Positions 8,258 through 15,490 of a stretch of DNA of 57,570 nucleotides are shown piece after piece. The notes under the pieces were generated by a model, which searched no databases, had not been told where the DNA came from, and worked only from the letters and a program-made list of their open reading frames with translations. The stretch is from Candidatus Woesearchaeota archaeon. GTDB taxonomy: Archaea; Nanobdellota; Nanobdellia; Woesearchaeales; DSVV01. Each line of letters begins with the position of its first letter. Within the stretch, counting starts at the first letter, position 1. Where the stretch lies: contig JACRPI010000027.1 in the NCBI GenBank assembly GCA_016214075.1, positions 1 through 57,570 of the forward strand, written 5' to 3'. The translations under genes and the position numbers were made by a program.

Positions 8258-8331
8258 GGGCCTGTAGCATAGCTTGGATAGTGCGGCCGGCTTCGGACCG
8301 GCTGACCGGGGTTCAAATCCTCGCAGGCTCA
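8258..8331 (+). tRNA. tRNA-Arg (anticodon TCG)
   Basis: The cloverleaf closes fully: acceptor GGGCCTG with CAGGCTC (one G-U), D-stem GCAT/GTGC, anticodon stem GCCGG/CCGGC with loop CTTCGGA giving anticodon TCG, T-stem CGGGG/CCTCG with loop TTCAAAT, discriminator A. No CCA is encoded. It decodes CGA and CGN arginine codons. The last 13 bases plus 8 following bases are repeated downstream (see 8319-8446). Confidence 0.95.
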
Positions 8332-8446
8332 TTTATTGTTATAAAAGAATAAGACAGAACTGTGCTGCTGAGCGTAAGCGAAGCGCACAGAGGTTGATAA
8401 GGAAAGCATTTCCTTATGTGAGAAGCCTCGCAGGCTCATTTATTGT
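8319..8446. mobile_element. 107-bp mini-insertion flanked by a duplicated tRNA-Arg 3' end
   Basis: A 21-bp direct repeat (CCTCGCAGGCTCATTTATTGT) occurs at 8319-8339, covering the tRNA 3' end, and again at 8426-8446. The DNA between them holds two hairpins, TGTGC/GCACA around TGCTGAGCGTAAGCGAAGC and ATAAGGAA/TTCCTTAT around a short AGCA loop. Duplication of a tRNA 3' end is the usual footprint of site-specific integration, so these look like attL/attR of a very small or decayed element. No integrase gene is inside it. Confidence 0.65.
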
Positions 8447-8596
8447 CACATACACTCTAACACGCACCAGCGCATCCATTAATCACTCCGCAAGACCTTG
8501 TCTGTCTACGCAATCTATTTTTTATTAAAATATAAAAAATATATGAAGAGTGATTTTGTGTTTGTTAAGCGATTATAAACTAAATTGGCGAATCAA

Positions 8597-9529
8597 ATGA
8601 AACTCAAAACACTCATAACAGCTCCTGCGTACTTTAACAAAGAAGCAGTGCAAGCATTTCAACAGTTCAGTGAAGTGACCGTCAAACAATATTCTTCTGA
8701 AGACCTCCTCAAACACATCGCAGAATATCATATTCTCGCAATCCGCGTCGATACAACAGTAGACAAGCATCTCTTAGACGCAGCGACAAATCTCAAAGTC
8801 ATCGCGACAGCAACAACAGGAACAGACCACATTGACATCGAATACGCGAAAAAGAAAGGAATTGAAGTCATTGCGTTGCAGGGCGCAAACACGATTGCGA
8901 CAGCGGAACACACCCTTGCGCTTCTTCTCACACTCATCAGAAAAATTCCAGCAGCGCACGCGTCATTACTCAGAGGAGAATGGAATCGGCCAGCGTACAT
9001 GGGCACAGAAATTTCTGGAAAAAAGCTTGGTGTTGTCGGCTTTGGCAGAATTGGACGAGACATCGCAGCACGAGCACGAGCGTTTGGCATGGAAATTCTC
9101 GCCTACGATCCATATCTGAAGCCAGAAGATTTCGTACAGCATCATGCAACACAAAAAGACATGAATACGTTATTGAAAGAAGCGGATGTCATCACGCTGC
9201 ACGTTCTGCTCACCCCAGAAACAAAAGGTATGATGAACAAAGAAAAACTTGCGCTGCTCAAACCAAACGCGATTCTACTCAACTGCTCACGAGGAGAAGT
9301 CGTTGTGGAAAAAGACCTTGTTGAAGCGTTGGAACAAAAAAAGATCGCGGGGACGGCGTTAGACGTTTTCCCTGAAGAACCACTCAAACAGACAAGCTTT
9401 CTCATAAGATACGCAAAAACGCATGACAATCTTATTATCACCCCACACATCGCGGGTTCAACACATGAAGCAATTCATCAAGCAGGATTGTACGCCGCAG
9501 CAAAAACAAAAGAGTTTCTGAAGGTATAA
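8597..9529 (+). CDS. D-2-hydroxyacid dehydrogenase (phosphoglycerate dehydrogenase-like)
   Basis: 310 residues. The N-terminal substrate-binding half contains ATATTGTDHIDIEYAKKKGI. The Rossmann domain has GVVGFGRIGRDIAARARAFG near residue 144, the catalytic Arg region LNCSRGEVV near 233, the acidic residue in ALDVFPEEP near 260, and the catalytic His in HIAGSTHEA near 284. The enzyme reduces or oxidises 2-hydroxyacids with NAD. Phosphoglycerate or glyoxylate/hydroxypyruvate are likely substrates, but specificity cannot be read. There is no C-terminal ACT domain, unlike long SerA. The ATG at 8597 is chosen over the TTG at 8585. It overlaps closely with the following methyltransferase gene (one base between). 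Confidence 0.88.
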   Translation: MKLKTLITAPAYFNKEAVQAFQQFSEVTVKQYSSEDLLKHIAEYHILAIRVDTTVDKHLLDAATNLKVIATATTGTDHIDIEYAKKKGIEVIALQGANTIATAEHTLALLLTLIRKIPAAHASLLRGEWNRPAYMGTEISGKKLGVVGFGRIGRDIAARARAFGMEILAYDPYLKPEDFVQHHATQKDMNTLLKEADVITLHVLLTPETKGMMNKEKLALLKPNAILLNCSRGEVVVEKDLVEALEQKKIAGTALDVFPEEPLKQTSFLIRYAKTHDNLIITPHIAGSTHEAIHQAGLYAAAKTKEFLKV

Positions 9530-9530
9530 A

Positions 9531-10010
9531 ATGGAAAAGCACCCCCTCGATAAAGGATCATTCTGGATAATTGTCGTTACTGCTGTTCTCTTTCTCAGCG
9601 CCTCGCTTTATGATTTTTATGTGCTCCACTGGACATTGTATGAAGCAAAAAAATGGTATTATGCAGGAGTTATTTTATTTATCGCGGGATATGCGCTGAG
9701 ATTGACCTCAAGAATACTGTTACATAAGCAATTCAGTGTTTTTGTCGCGCTGCAAAAAGAACACAAACTCATCACCACAGGAATCTACAAGTATGTCCGT
9801 CATCCAATTTACACTGCGGGGATTATTTCATTTGTCGGATTTATTCTCATCACAAACAGTTTTCTTGGACTCGTAACTGGACTTCTTCTGGTGTTTCCAG
9901 CATTATTGTATCGCATTCATGTCGAAGAACAAACACTCATTGCGCATTTTGGAGACGAATATGTGGAATACAAGAAAAAAGTAAAAGCGCTAATTCCGTG
10001 GATAATATAA
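9531..10010 (+). CDS. Isoprenylcysteine methyltransferase-family membrane protein
   Basis: 159 residues with about four membrane helices. The C-terminal half carries the ICMT/phospholipid methyltransferase signature: GIYKYVRHPIYTAGI near residue 84, then RIHVEEQTLIAHFGDEYVEYKKK near 124, where the RHP and EE residues bind SAM and substrate. Members methylate isoprenylated cysteine, lipids or other small membrane substrates; the substrate here is unknown. It starts one base after the dehydrogenase stop, so translation is probably coupled. Confidence 0.82.
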   Translation: MEKHPLDKGSFWIIVVTAVLFLSASLYDFYVLHWTLYEAKKWYYAGVILFIAGYALRLTSRILLHKQFSVFVALQKEHKLITTGIYKYVRHPIYTAGIISFVGFILITNSFLGLVTGLLLVFPALLYRIHVEEQTLIAHFGDEYVEYKKKVKALIPWII

Positions 10011-10020
10011 AGGGAAAACA

Positions 10021-10587
10021 ATGAAGTACATCATCGAACATCTGGATCCAGAAATTTACGAATGGTGCATGGTAGAATACACGCACATTTCTGAAATTGT
10101 TGGAAAAGAACAGCTGATCTTTACCAACATCAAAAAAGCAGAAGACAAAAAGAAGTTAGAACTGCTTGGAAACGTAGAAGAAAAATCTGTCAAAGAGCTT
10201 CATCTAAAAAAAGTCTGCATTCTCGATCCTGCTGCGTCAAAGACATTGGAATCAAAGGATAAGCAAACATTTGATTATTTAGTGTTTGGCGGCATTCTTG
10301 GCGACTGGCCACCGCAGCAAAGAACAAAGAAAGAGCTCAGCGAAAAGATGGACGCGGAGCGCAGAAATCTTGGCGAAGAGCAGATGAGCACCAATACCGC
10401 AGTGTACGTCGCAAAAAAGATCATGGATGGAAAGAAATTTTCAGAGTTTGAATTTATTGAAGAACTCGTTATTCCCATTGAAGAAGGAGAAGAGATTTCA
10501 TTGCCATTTAGATTTGTTGTAGAACAGGGAAAACCTGTGCTTGCGAAAGGATATGTTGAGTTTGTAAAGAATCAGGATGTGTTCTAA
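10021..10587 (+). CDS. SPOUT-type protein arginine methyltransferase, SFM1/DUF431-like
   Basis: 188 residues. The start MKYIIEHLDPEIYEWCMVEYTHIS and the motif VFGGILGDWPPQQRTKKEL (near 89) match the archaeal/eukaryotic SFM1 family (DUF431), a knotted SPOUT methyltransferase that in yeast modifies an arginine of ribosomal protein uS3. The archaeal target is presumably also ribosomal. It is third in a tight same-strand run with the dehydrogenase and ICMT genes. Its stop codon overlaps the stop of the convergent recombinase gene by three bases, so the recombinase region abuts it without spacer. Confidence 0.8.
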   Translation: MKYIIEHLDPEIYEWCMVEYTHISEIVGKEQLIFTNIKKAEDKKKLELLGNVEEKSVKELHLKKVCILDPAASKTLESKDKQTFDYLVFGGILGDWPPQQRTKKELSEKMDAERRNLGEEQMSTNTAVYVAKKIMDGKKFSEFEFIEELVIPIEEGEEISLPFRFVVEQGKPVLAKGYVEFVKNQDVF

Positions 10588-11411
10588 TAATCGATTGGAC
10601 TTTTTATTCCAGCTATATTTCTTTTTGAAACATGCGTGTAGATTTGTGTTGTCCGTAAACTGCTATGTCCGAGAAGGTCTTGAATGTAGCGAATATCAGT
10701 TCCTTGATCGAGCAAATGCGTCGCAAAGCTGTGGCGAAGCATGTGCGGGGTGACGTTCATGAGGATTTTCGCTTTTTGTGCTGCCTGAGCGACAATAAGT
10801 TGTGCGCTCTTTATGGTGAGTTTTCCATTTCTTCCGGTGAAAATGTATGTGGAATTATTTTGTTTGTCTAACACAAATTGGAAGAGTTCTTTTTTTGTTG
10901 TTTCCGCCAACAACGTGATTCTATCTTTTTTTCCTTTTCCCTGATTGACGCGAATGATGTTGTTGTCTAAATCAATGTCTTTCCATTGTAACGCGAGACA
11001 TTCGCTGATTCGTAATCCACCAGAATATAAGAACAGCAAAAGGAGTTTGTGTTTTTTATTGGTTGTTTGTTCGATCATTGCCATGACTTGTGGTTTTGAC
11101 AGGACTTTTGGCAATTTTTGTTCTCTTTTTGGTATTATGATGTTTGTTAAGTCTAATTCTCGTTTGAGGACGTGTTGAAAGAAGAAGAGAAGTGCAGCAC
11201 CATTGAGGCGAACAGTAGCGGTGTAATAGTTTTTGTTTATCAACGTGAGAAGATAGTTTTCGATGTCTGTTTTGGTGATAGATTCTGGTGTTTTATTGAC
11301 TGTTTTGAAGAATTGACTGATGAAGTAGGAGTAGACTTTGATAGTTTTAGGGCTGTATCCTTTCAGGGTGAGTTTGTCTGTGAGTTGTTGGGTGTAGTGT
11401 TGGTCGAGCAT
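10584..11411 (-). CDS. Tyrosine recombinase, proposed integron-type integrase
   Basis: 275 residues. The N-terminal SAM-like domain (about 1-90) binds DNA arms; the C-terminal catalytic domain has all the active residues: Arg134 in SGGLRISECL, Lys in GKGKKDR (157-163), His223/Arg226 in HMLRHSFATHL, His249 in LLGHSSLRTT and Tyr258 in IYTHVS. The C-terminus ends with IKSPIDY, like the KSPLD end of integron and Xer-type recombinases. It lacks the extra ~20-residue insertion before the HxxR box that defines bacterial IntI, and is shorter. It is transcribed away from a cassette array whose first recombination site lies 110 bases upstream of its ATG, exactly the integron layout. A TATTTAA box 23-29 bases before the ATG implies a leaderless mRNA. 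Confidence 0.9.
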   Translation of the reverse strand: MLDQHYTQQLTDKLTLKGYSPKTIKVYSYFISQFFKTVNKTPESITKTDIENYLLTLINKNYYTATVRLNGAALLFFFQHVLKRELDLTNIIIPKREQKLPKVLSKPQVMAMIEQTTNKKHKLLLLFLYSGGLRISECLALQWKDIDLDNNIIRVNQGKGKKDRITLLAETTKKELFQFVLDKQNNSTYIFTGRNGKLTIKSAQLIVAQAAQKAKILMNVTPHMLRHSFATHLLDQGTDIRYIQDLLGHSSLRTTQIYTHVSKRNIAGIKSPIDY

Positions 11412-11433
11412 AGTGCTGTTTTTGTTTTCATGA

Positions 11434-11472
11434 TATTTAAACCCAACTGCTTTTTTGTTTACAAAATGTAAA
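11434..11472 (-). promoter_or_regulatory. Recombinase promoter and palindromic operator candidate
   Basis: On the minus strand a TTAAATA box (plus-strand 11434-11440) lies at the right distance for transcription to start at the recombinase ATG. Just upstream is a perfect palindrome TTTACAAAATGTAAA (11458-11472), placed where an archaeal regulator could act. It sits between the recombinase promoter and the attI-like site. Confidence 0.45.
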
Positions 11473-11483
11473 GTATTTACTCA

Positions 11484-11529
11484 ATTAGATAAACTTTTCT
11501 TGTGAAAAGTTCATCTAATAGGTGTTAAA
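11484..11529 (+). other. attI-like primary recombination site
   Basis: A hairpin, ATTAGAT-A-AACTTTTC/GAAAAGTT-C-ATCTAAT, is followed by AGGT and the core GTTAAAC (11523-11529), which fits the integron R' consensus GTTRRRY. It is next to the 5' end of the recombinase gene. The bases from 11523 (GTTAAACGA) are complementary to the left arm of the first attC-like site (TCGTTTAAC, ending at 12088), as expected for a cassette inserted between 11523 and 11524. Confidence 0.6.
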
Positions 11530-11534
11530 CGAAA

Positions 11535-12021
11535 TAGAATTTTCACTTTAAAGAAAAAATTGGTAACCTTGAAAAAACAAACCTTTATTAAATCTGTTAA
11601 TTTAAATAACATTATGAAATGGCTTACAAGAAAAAATGGAATTATACTATGTGCAATTGGGATAGCAATCTTTCTACTTAACTTCCTAACCTATAGTTTA
11701 TGGGAAATTGATATTGATATTCTTGGTGCAATGATTTTTGTTCTTGGCGTAGTAATCGTAATAGCTTGCGGACCTACAATGAAAAATTCCTCTAAACTGT
11801 TAACAAGAAAAAACGGTGTAAGGTTATGCGTAATTACCATGATAATAACAGCATTACTCGCATATTCACCTATTCCATATCTTAACGGAGATATTACTGG
11901 TTTCTTAGGTTTAACAGTGTTTGTTTTAGGTCTAATTATTATAGCTGTAAGATGGAAATATTAAGGTTACCGACTCTTAAATATTGTTGCTTCGCAATTA
12001 TTGATAAAAGTGAAAATTCTA
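11535..12021. repeat. Inverted repeat pair inside cassette 1
   Basis: TAGAATTTTCACTTT at 11535-11549 is perfectly complementary to AAAGTGAAAATTCTA at 12007-12021. The pair brackets the single gene of cassette 1. The left arm starts 11 bases after the predicted strand-exchange point, the same offset (10-11) as in cassettes 2 and 3. Confidence 0.75.
11614..11964 (+). CDS. Cassette 1: small membrane protein with internal tandem duplication
   Basis: 117 residues, four predicted helices in two repeats. Both halves start LTRKNG, run through a first helix, an acidic loop (EIDIDILG, NGDITGFLG) and a second helix of the form FVLGVVIVIA or FVLGLIIIAV. An ancestral two-helix unit has therefore been duplicated. 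No function is recognised. The ATG at 11614 is chosen because TTTATTAAA lies about 30 bases upstream (leaderless); a TTG-initiated longer form from 11560 is possible. It is the only gene in the cassette delimited by 11524 and 12175, read in the same direction as the array. Confidence 0.65.
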   Translation: MKWLTRKNGIILCAIGIAIFLLNFLTYSLWEIDIDILGAMIFVLGVVIVIACGPTMKNSSKLLTRKNGVRLCVITMIITALLAYSPIPYLNGDITGFLGLTVFVLGLIIIAVRWKY

Positions 12022-12081
12022 CTCACTCCGCTTCGCTGCGTGCCACGCTGCGCTCTCGTTCCGCTACGCTCCACTCGGGTC

Positions 12082-12181
12082 GTTTAACAAGGGATATACG
12101 GTTCGGGGCTCGGCTCGCCCCTCACCCAAATTTTTCTTCCGCTACGCTACAGAAAAACTTCGTATATCCCTGACGTTATAT
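12082..12181 (+). other. attC-like site 1
   Basis: R''-like GTTTAAC, one spacer base (A), an 11-bp stem AGGGATATACG/CGTATATCCCT, spacer GAC, and R'-like GTTATAT. The loop is branched: GGGGC/GCCCC and TTTTTCT/AGAAAAA hairpins make a three-way junction. The layout AAC-N-stem...stem-NNN-GTT recurs in all sites of the array. Exchange is predicted between 12175 and 12176. Confidence 0.75.
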
Positions 12182-12318
12182 TCAATCGTCGTGTAGATTT
12201 ATTACGAGGGGGTTTCCGCCTTTAGTCCTATCGGACATTTAGCCTTTTTTTATGAAAAAGAAATTTAATGGGGGGATTTCCTAAGTCCTGCGGACATTTT
12301 GTCTCACTTCGTGAAAAA

Positions 12319-12600
12319 TTATATTACTCCGCCACCACTTTCAAATTTTTTGAATAACCATACAAAGAAAGCAATTAAACCAATAATTCCTGCAATACTG
12401 CCTGCAAGAAAATAACCATTTGTCAAAATGCTTATTGAATTTTCTGCACTTTCAAGTGTTTCTTTGGCTTGTTCATTTTGTCCTAATGGGCTTTCTTTCA
12501 GTTCACTGATAACTAAAAGAAGAACAATCACTACAAAAACAAGTACAATTGTTCCAATTATGCCTTTTACATCTAAAAGATTTTCAAGCGGGTTACTCAT
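12319..12600 (-). CDS. Cassette 2: small two-helix membrane protein
   Basis: 93 residues with membrane helices near 13-30 and 60-82, a charged middle segment (ELKESPLGQNEQAKETLES) and a Gly-rich end. No family is recognised. It is the last gene of the restriction-modification operon, directly after the nuclease stop. It could be an accessory or an unrelated passenger. Confidence 0.6.
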   Translation of the reverse strand: MSNPLENLLDVKGIIGTIVLVFVVIVLLLVISELKESPLGQNEQAKETLESAENSISILTNGYFLAGSIAGIIGLIAFFVWLFKKFESGGGVI

Positions 12601-13644
12601 TTAGCATCTCAACAATTTCTTAAAAATATAGTCTAAGAATTTTTCCCTCTTATCTTCATGTGTTAAAATCGCTGTCAAATTGTAATAGTGTTGAATAGTT
12701 TTATCGCTCTTTACCCTGCCTTCTACCTCAGAAGTTATACAGCTTGCTACAAAAATTGTAATAACCTTTGCATTATGTCTTAATGCTTCCTCAAATGACT
12801 TTTTGGCCGCACCATAACGCTCCAAAGCTCCAGCAGGATCAGTACCTCCCTTAACCTCGATAACTGCTATTGTAGAACCATCCTTATCCAATATTGAAAC
12901 ATCTGGCTCGCTGGAAAATAGAACAGAACGCTTGTTTTTCAAAGTAAAACCCTTAAACTCTCTGACTCTATCCAATTGTTCTTTTATCTTTCCATCATCA
13001 AATCGTTCAACTCCTGAATGATTGTCTCTAAGCAGAAAAGCTGTAAGTTGCGACCTATCAATCGCTTCTTTTATTAGTAATTTTTGCACTACTTTTTCTG
13101 CTTCATCGCCTATGGCATTTCTCCATGAACCATCTATTTGAGCACCAGTCGAAGCAAACAACAGCCCTTTAATATGGTCGTTGTTAAAACCTTCAAGCGC
13201 ACTCTCAATTATCAAAGAAATGTGCTCGTTGAATAATTTGGACAACTGAACAGCCTGAGTTTCTGTCAAATCATTCTTATCGCCATTCTCAAATCTTATC
13301 GGGTGCACTCCACTAAGATAACTTACCGATTTTTGAGACAATGCCGCAACATTTCTATAATAGGCTATTAAAAGAGGATGCTCTCTCAATAATCGAGGAT
13401 GAGCAAAAACCTGAATCAAACTTAAACCTGATTTATTAATCTGCTCAAAAGCTTCTTTTGTTATTCCCCATTCATTGTATTTTGCCCAGTCATAATCCTT
13501 TGAGATCGGTATAAGTTTTTGAATTGTTTCTGGAAATTCATAAGTATTATACTCGTTAAGCTTTCTATAAAAGAATGTTGATCGAAGCCGGTAATTAATC
13601 CTGTGTGCTTCAATCAATAATTGTTTTCTTTCATCTGTTGCCAT
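12601..13644 (-). CDS. Cassette 2: type II restriction endonuclease (XcyI/XamI-like)
   Basis: 347 residues. Near residue 245 the sequence PDVSILDKDGSTIAVIEVKGG gives the PD-(D/E)xK nuclease core (PD ... EVK). The following TDPAGALERYGAAKKSF is a conserved block that I associate with XcyI/XamI-type restriction enzymes (recall, not searched). It would cut unmodified DNA, with the adjacent methyltransferase protecting the host. The ATG at 13644 follows the methyltransferase stop by one base, a coupled arrangement; a longer start at 13668 is less likely. Codon use is AT-richer with few GCG codons compared with host genes, consistent with transfer. Confidence 0.75.
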   Translation of the reverse strand: MATDERKQLLIEAHRINYRLRSTFFYRKLNEYNTYEFPETIQKLIPISKDYDWAKYNEWGITKEAFEQINKSGLSLIQVFAHPRLLREHPLLIAYYRNVAALSQKSVSYLSGVHPIRFENGDKNDLTETQAVQLSKLFNEHISLIIESALEGFNNDHIKGLLFASTGAQIDGSWRNAIGDEAEKVVQKLLIKEAIDRSQLTAFLLRDNHSGVERFDDGKIKEQLDRVREFKGFTLKNKRSVLFSSEPDVSILDKDGSTIAVIEVKGGTDPAGALERYGAAKKSFEEALRHNAKVITIFVASCITSEVEGRVKSDKTIQHYYNLTAILTHEDKREKFLDYIFKKLLRC

Positions 13645-13645
13645 T

Positions 13646-15031
13646 TTATTTCTCCCAAACATAAACACATTTTCTTACTTCCTGTCTTCCATGTTTACCC
13701 ATTTGCTGACTGCTATTACCTTTACCGTTCTGGAGTTTATATATCTTGCCAACTTTTAGACCAAACTCTTTGGCAAATTCAGATAAGATTAAATCAACAG
13801 GGATGACCTCGCCAGCATATCTTACATTATCATTTACATAATATATTTTCCCACCTTTTTTCAATGCTCTGGCCATTTCCATAATAACAAATGCGTGCTC
13901 GTAAAAATAATTTTTTACCATTCTATATATACCGGGATTATTGAGTTTTTTTTCTTCTTTATGTTTTTCAAGAATTTCTAAAACTTCCTGCAATGCTTTG
14001 TTTTTATTAAATACCTTTTCTGCCTTTACAAAATCTAATCCCCTGTTATTCTGCTCGTAGATATTCTTTAAAAAATCAATCTTGTCTTTATTTTCAACTG
14101 TTGCAGATAACAAACTTTGCCTTAAATTTCTAATACCATCTTCACCAAGTCCAAGATAAACTAATTCTAAAGCATAAGTCCTTGTATAATCATACCTATT
14201 GCAATATGGTGGCGAAGAGATAACTAAACTAAAAGAATCATTATTTATTTTTGGCAATACTTCAAGACACGAGCCAGAGTGCAATTTAATCTCTGCATTA
14301 CTTCTATTTTTTGTATTGAAAGTTTTCATATTTCTTAGATCGCTCAGAATTTGATTGAGTTGAGCAAATAATGCTTCCTCAAAACCGAGAATCTTACCCT
14401 TATCAAAGCTTGTTTTTCCTTTTTTTGCTCGATAGTCCCATCTTAGATATTGGCCATCTTTTCTTGTATAACTTATTTTCTCTAATATACTAAAACAAGC
14501 GAAACTTAGAATCTGTTTTAGCTGAGCATCTTTTAGAGTTTGGAGGTAATTCAAGAATCCATTTAATTTCCTTTCAGTATTTTTTGGAAATGCTTTTTCA
14601 GTTATTCTAACGTGCTTAAATGAGTTTTCTGGATTAGTGGGGTATTTTTCAAAATCTATTTTTCTCAATTCTTTTATATCCTTTGAAAGCTTGTCAACAT
14701 CATAATTTTCTAATAGGAGTTTTGATTTTAAGATAAAGTCCCCCACAGGCATAATTTCAATTCCAACTGAATCAAAACCATTTTCTTTAGCACTCAATAA
14801 TGTGGTACAAGAACCAGCAAACGGATCAAAAATTTTCCCCCCTTTGATTTGTGATTCTTTGATAAAAAGTTTAATCATATCTGATGAGAATCCTTCCTTG
14901 AAGCTAAACCAATTGTAAATAGGAATTCTCTTATTTGCTTGAAAACTAACCAGTTGGCGATTTAGTGCTTGATTTACCTCTATTAAATTTGCATATTTGC
15001 TCTCTAATTCTAAACGATTTGAATTAGTCAT
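13646..15031 (-). CDS. Cassette 2: DNA methyltransferase (N4-cytosine/N6-adenine type)
   Basis: 461 residues. SAM-binding motif I is seen as DPFAGSCTT (69-77) and the catalytic motif IV as SPPY (near 275); motif I precedes motif IV. SPPY is typical of N4-cytosine methyltransferases but also occurs in N6-adenine enzymes. It modifies the site cut by the adjacent nuclease. The start at ATG 15031 overlaps the stop of the upstream ribbon-helix-helix gene, so translation is probably coupled; an upstream start at 15046 is in-frame. The order regulator-methyltransferase-nuclease is typical of controlled restriction-modification systems. Confidence 0.85.
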   Translation of the reverse strand: MTNSNRLELESKYANLIEVNQALNRQLVSFQANKRIPIYNWFSFKEGFSSDMIKLFIKESQIKGGKIFDPFAGSCTTLLSAKENGFDSVGIEIMPVGDFILKSKLLLENYDVDKLSKDIKELRKIDFEKYPTNPENSFKHVRITEKAFPKNTERKLNGFLNYLQTLKDAQLKQILSFACFSILEKISYTRKDGQYLRWDYRAKKGKTSFDKGKILGFEEALFAQLNQILSDLRNMKTFNTKNRSNAEIKLHSGSCLEVLPKINNDSFSLVISSPPYCNRYDYTRTYALELVYLGLGEDGIRNLRQSLLSATVENKDKIDFLKNIYEQNNRGLDFVKAEKVFNKNKALQEVLEILEKHKEEKKLNNPGIYRMVKNYFYEHAFVIMEMARALKKGGKIYYVNDNVRYAGEVIPVDLILSEFAKEFGLKVGKIYKLQNGKGNSSQQMGKHGRQEVRKCVYVWEK

Positions 15032-15173
15032 TTTCCTTATCACCATTTTCTAAATCTTTTTTCATAAAATCTTCAATTTTTCGTGATAAGACGACAAAGT
15101 TCTTTTTACAATATTCTTTGTATTTATCATAGATATCTTCATCAACACTTAAAGCAATAGTTTTTCTCCCCAT
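15024..15173 (-). CDS. Cassette 2: ribbon-helix-helix regulator, 49 residues
   Basis: A short frame reads MGRKTIALSVDEDIYDKYK, then a second helix ending FMKKDLENG. The strand TIALSVDEDIYDKY followed by two helices is a CopG/MetJ-like ribbon-helix-helix fold. Its stop overlaps the methyltransferase start by eight bases, so it is the first gene of the operon. Likely role: repressor or controller that times methyltransferase versus nuclease expression. Promoter: TATAAATA-like sequence in 15190-15200. Too short for automatic gene calling, but well supported by fold and position. Confidence 0.72.
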   Translation of the reverse strand: MGRKTIALSVDEDIYDKYKEYCKKNFVVLSRKIEDFMKKDLENGDKEND

Positions 15174-15398
15174 ATGATTTCATATAAACTCATATATTTA
15201 TAAATCTTACGCACACTTGTCCAGTGAAAACCTTCTTTTTGAAAAAGAAGCAAAATAACGGAAATCCCCCTATCTTCTTTTTTTAGAAAAAAGAAGCAAA
15301 AAACGGCGGCGGAAACCCCCATAAAAAACAATAGACACGACGACTTTGATTTTTTGCCTTCGGCATCGTTGCACTAAAAATCAATCCCTATCGGGAGA

Positions 15399-15486
15399 AT
15401 ATAACAGGCATTAACCGACTCCGAAACCTTGCAGGTTTCTTCGTCCAAATCGGCTTCGCCGACTTCGGTTAATGCCGATGTTAGTT
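15399..15486 (+). other. attC-like site 2
   Basis: Left box ATATAAC, spacer A, stem GGCATTAACCGA/TCGGTTAATGCC (12 bp), spacer GAT, right box GTTAGTT. Two inner hairpins, GAAACC/GGTTTC and TCGGC/GCCGA, give a three-way junction. The left arm GAATATAAC (ending 15405) is the exact complement of GTTATATTC at 12175-12183, the start of the same cassette, which is the circular-cassette rule of integrons. Confidence 0.8.
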
Positions 15487-15490
15487 TCAA

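Larger units (their letters stand above)
12186..15343. repeat. Long imperfect inverted repeat inside cassette 2
   Basis: The left arm (12186-12275) contains TCGTCGTGT, GGGGGTTTCCGCC and, further in, GGGGGGATTTCC. The right arm (15225-15343) holds the complements in mirror order: GGAAATCCCCC, then GGCGGAAACCCCC (15308-15320), then ACACGACGA (15335-15343). The arms bracket the restriction-modification operon. Two small GTCC/GGAC hairpins repeat in the left arm. No gene is seen in the 130-base left or 180-base right non-coding flank. Confidence 0.7.
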
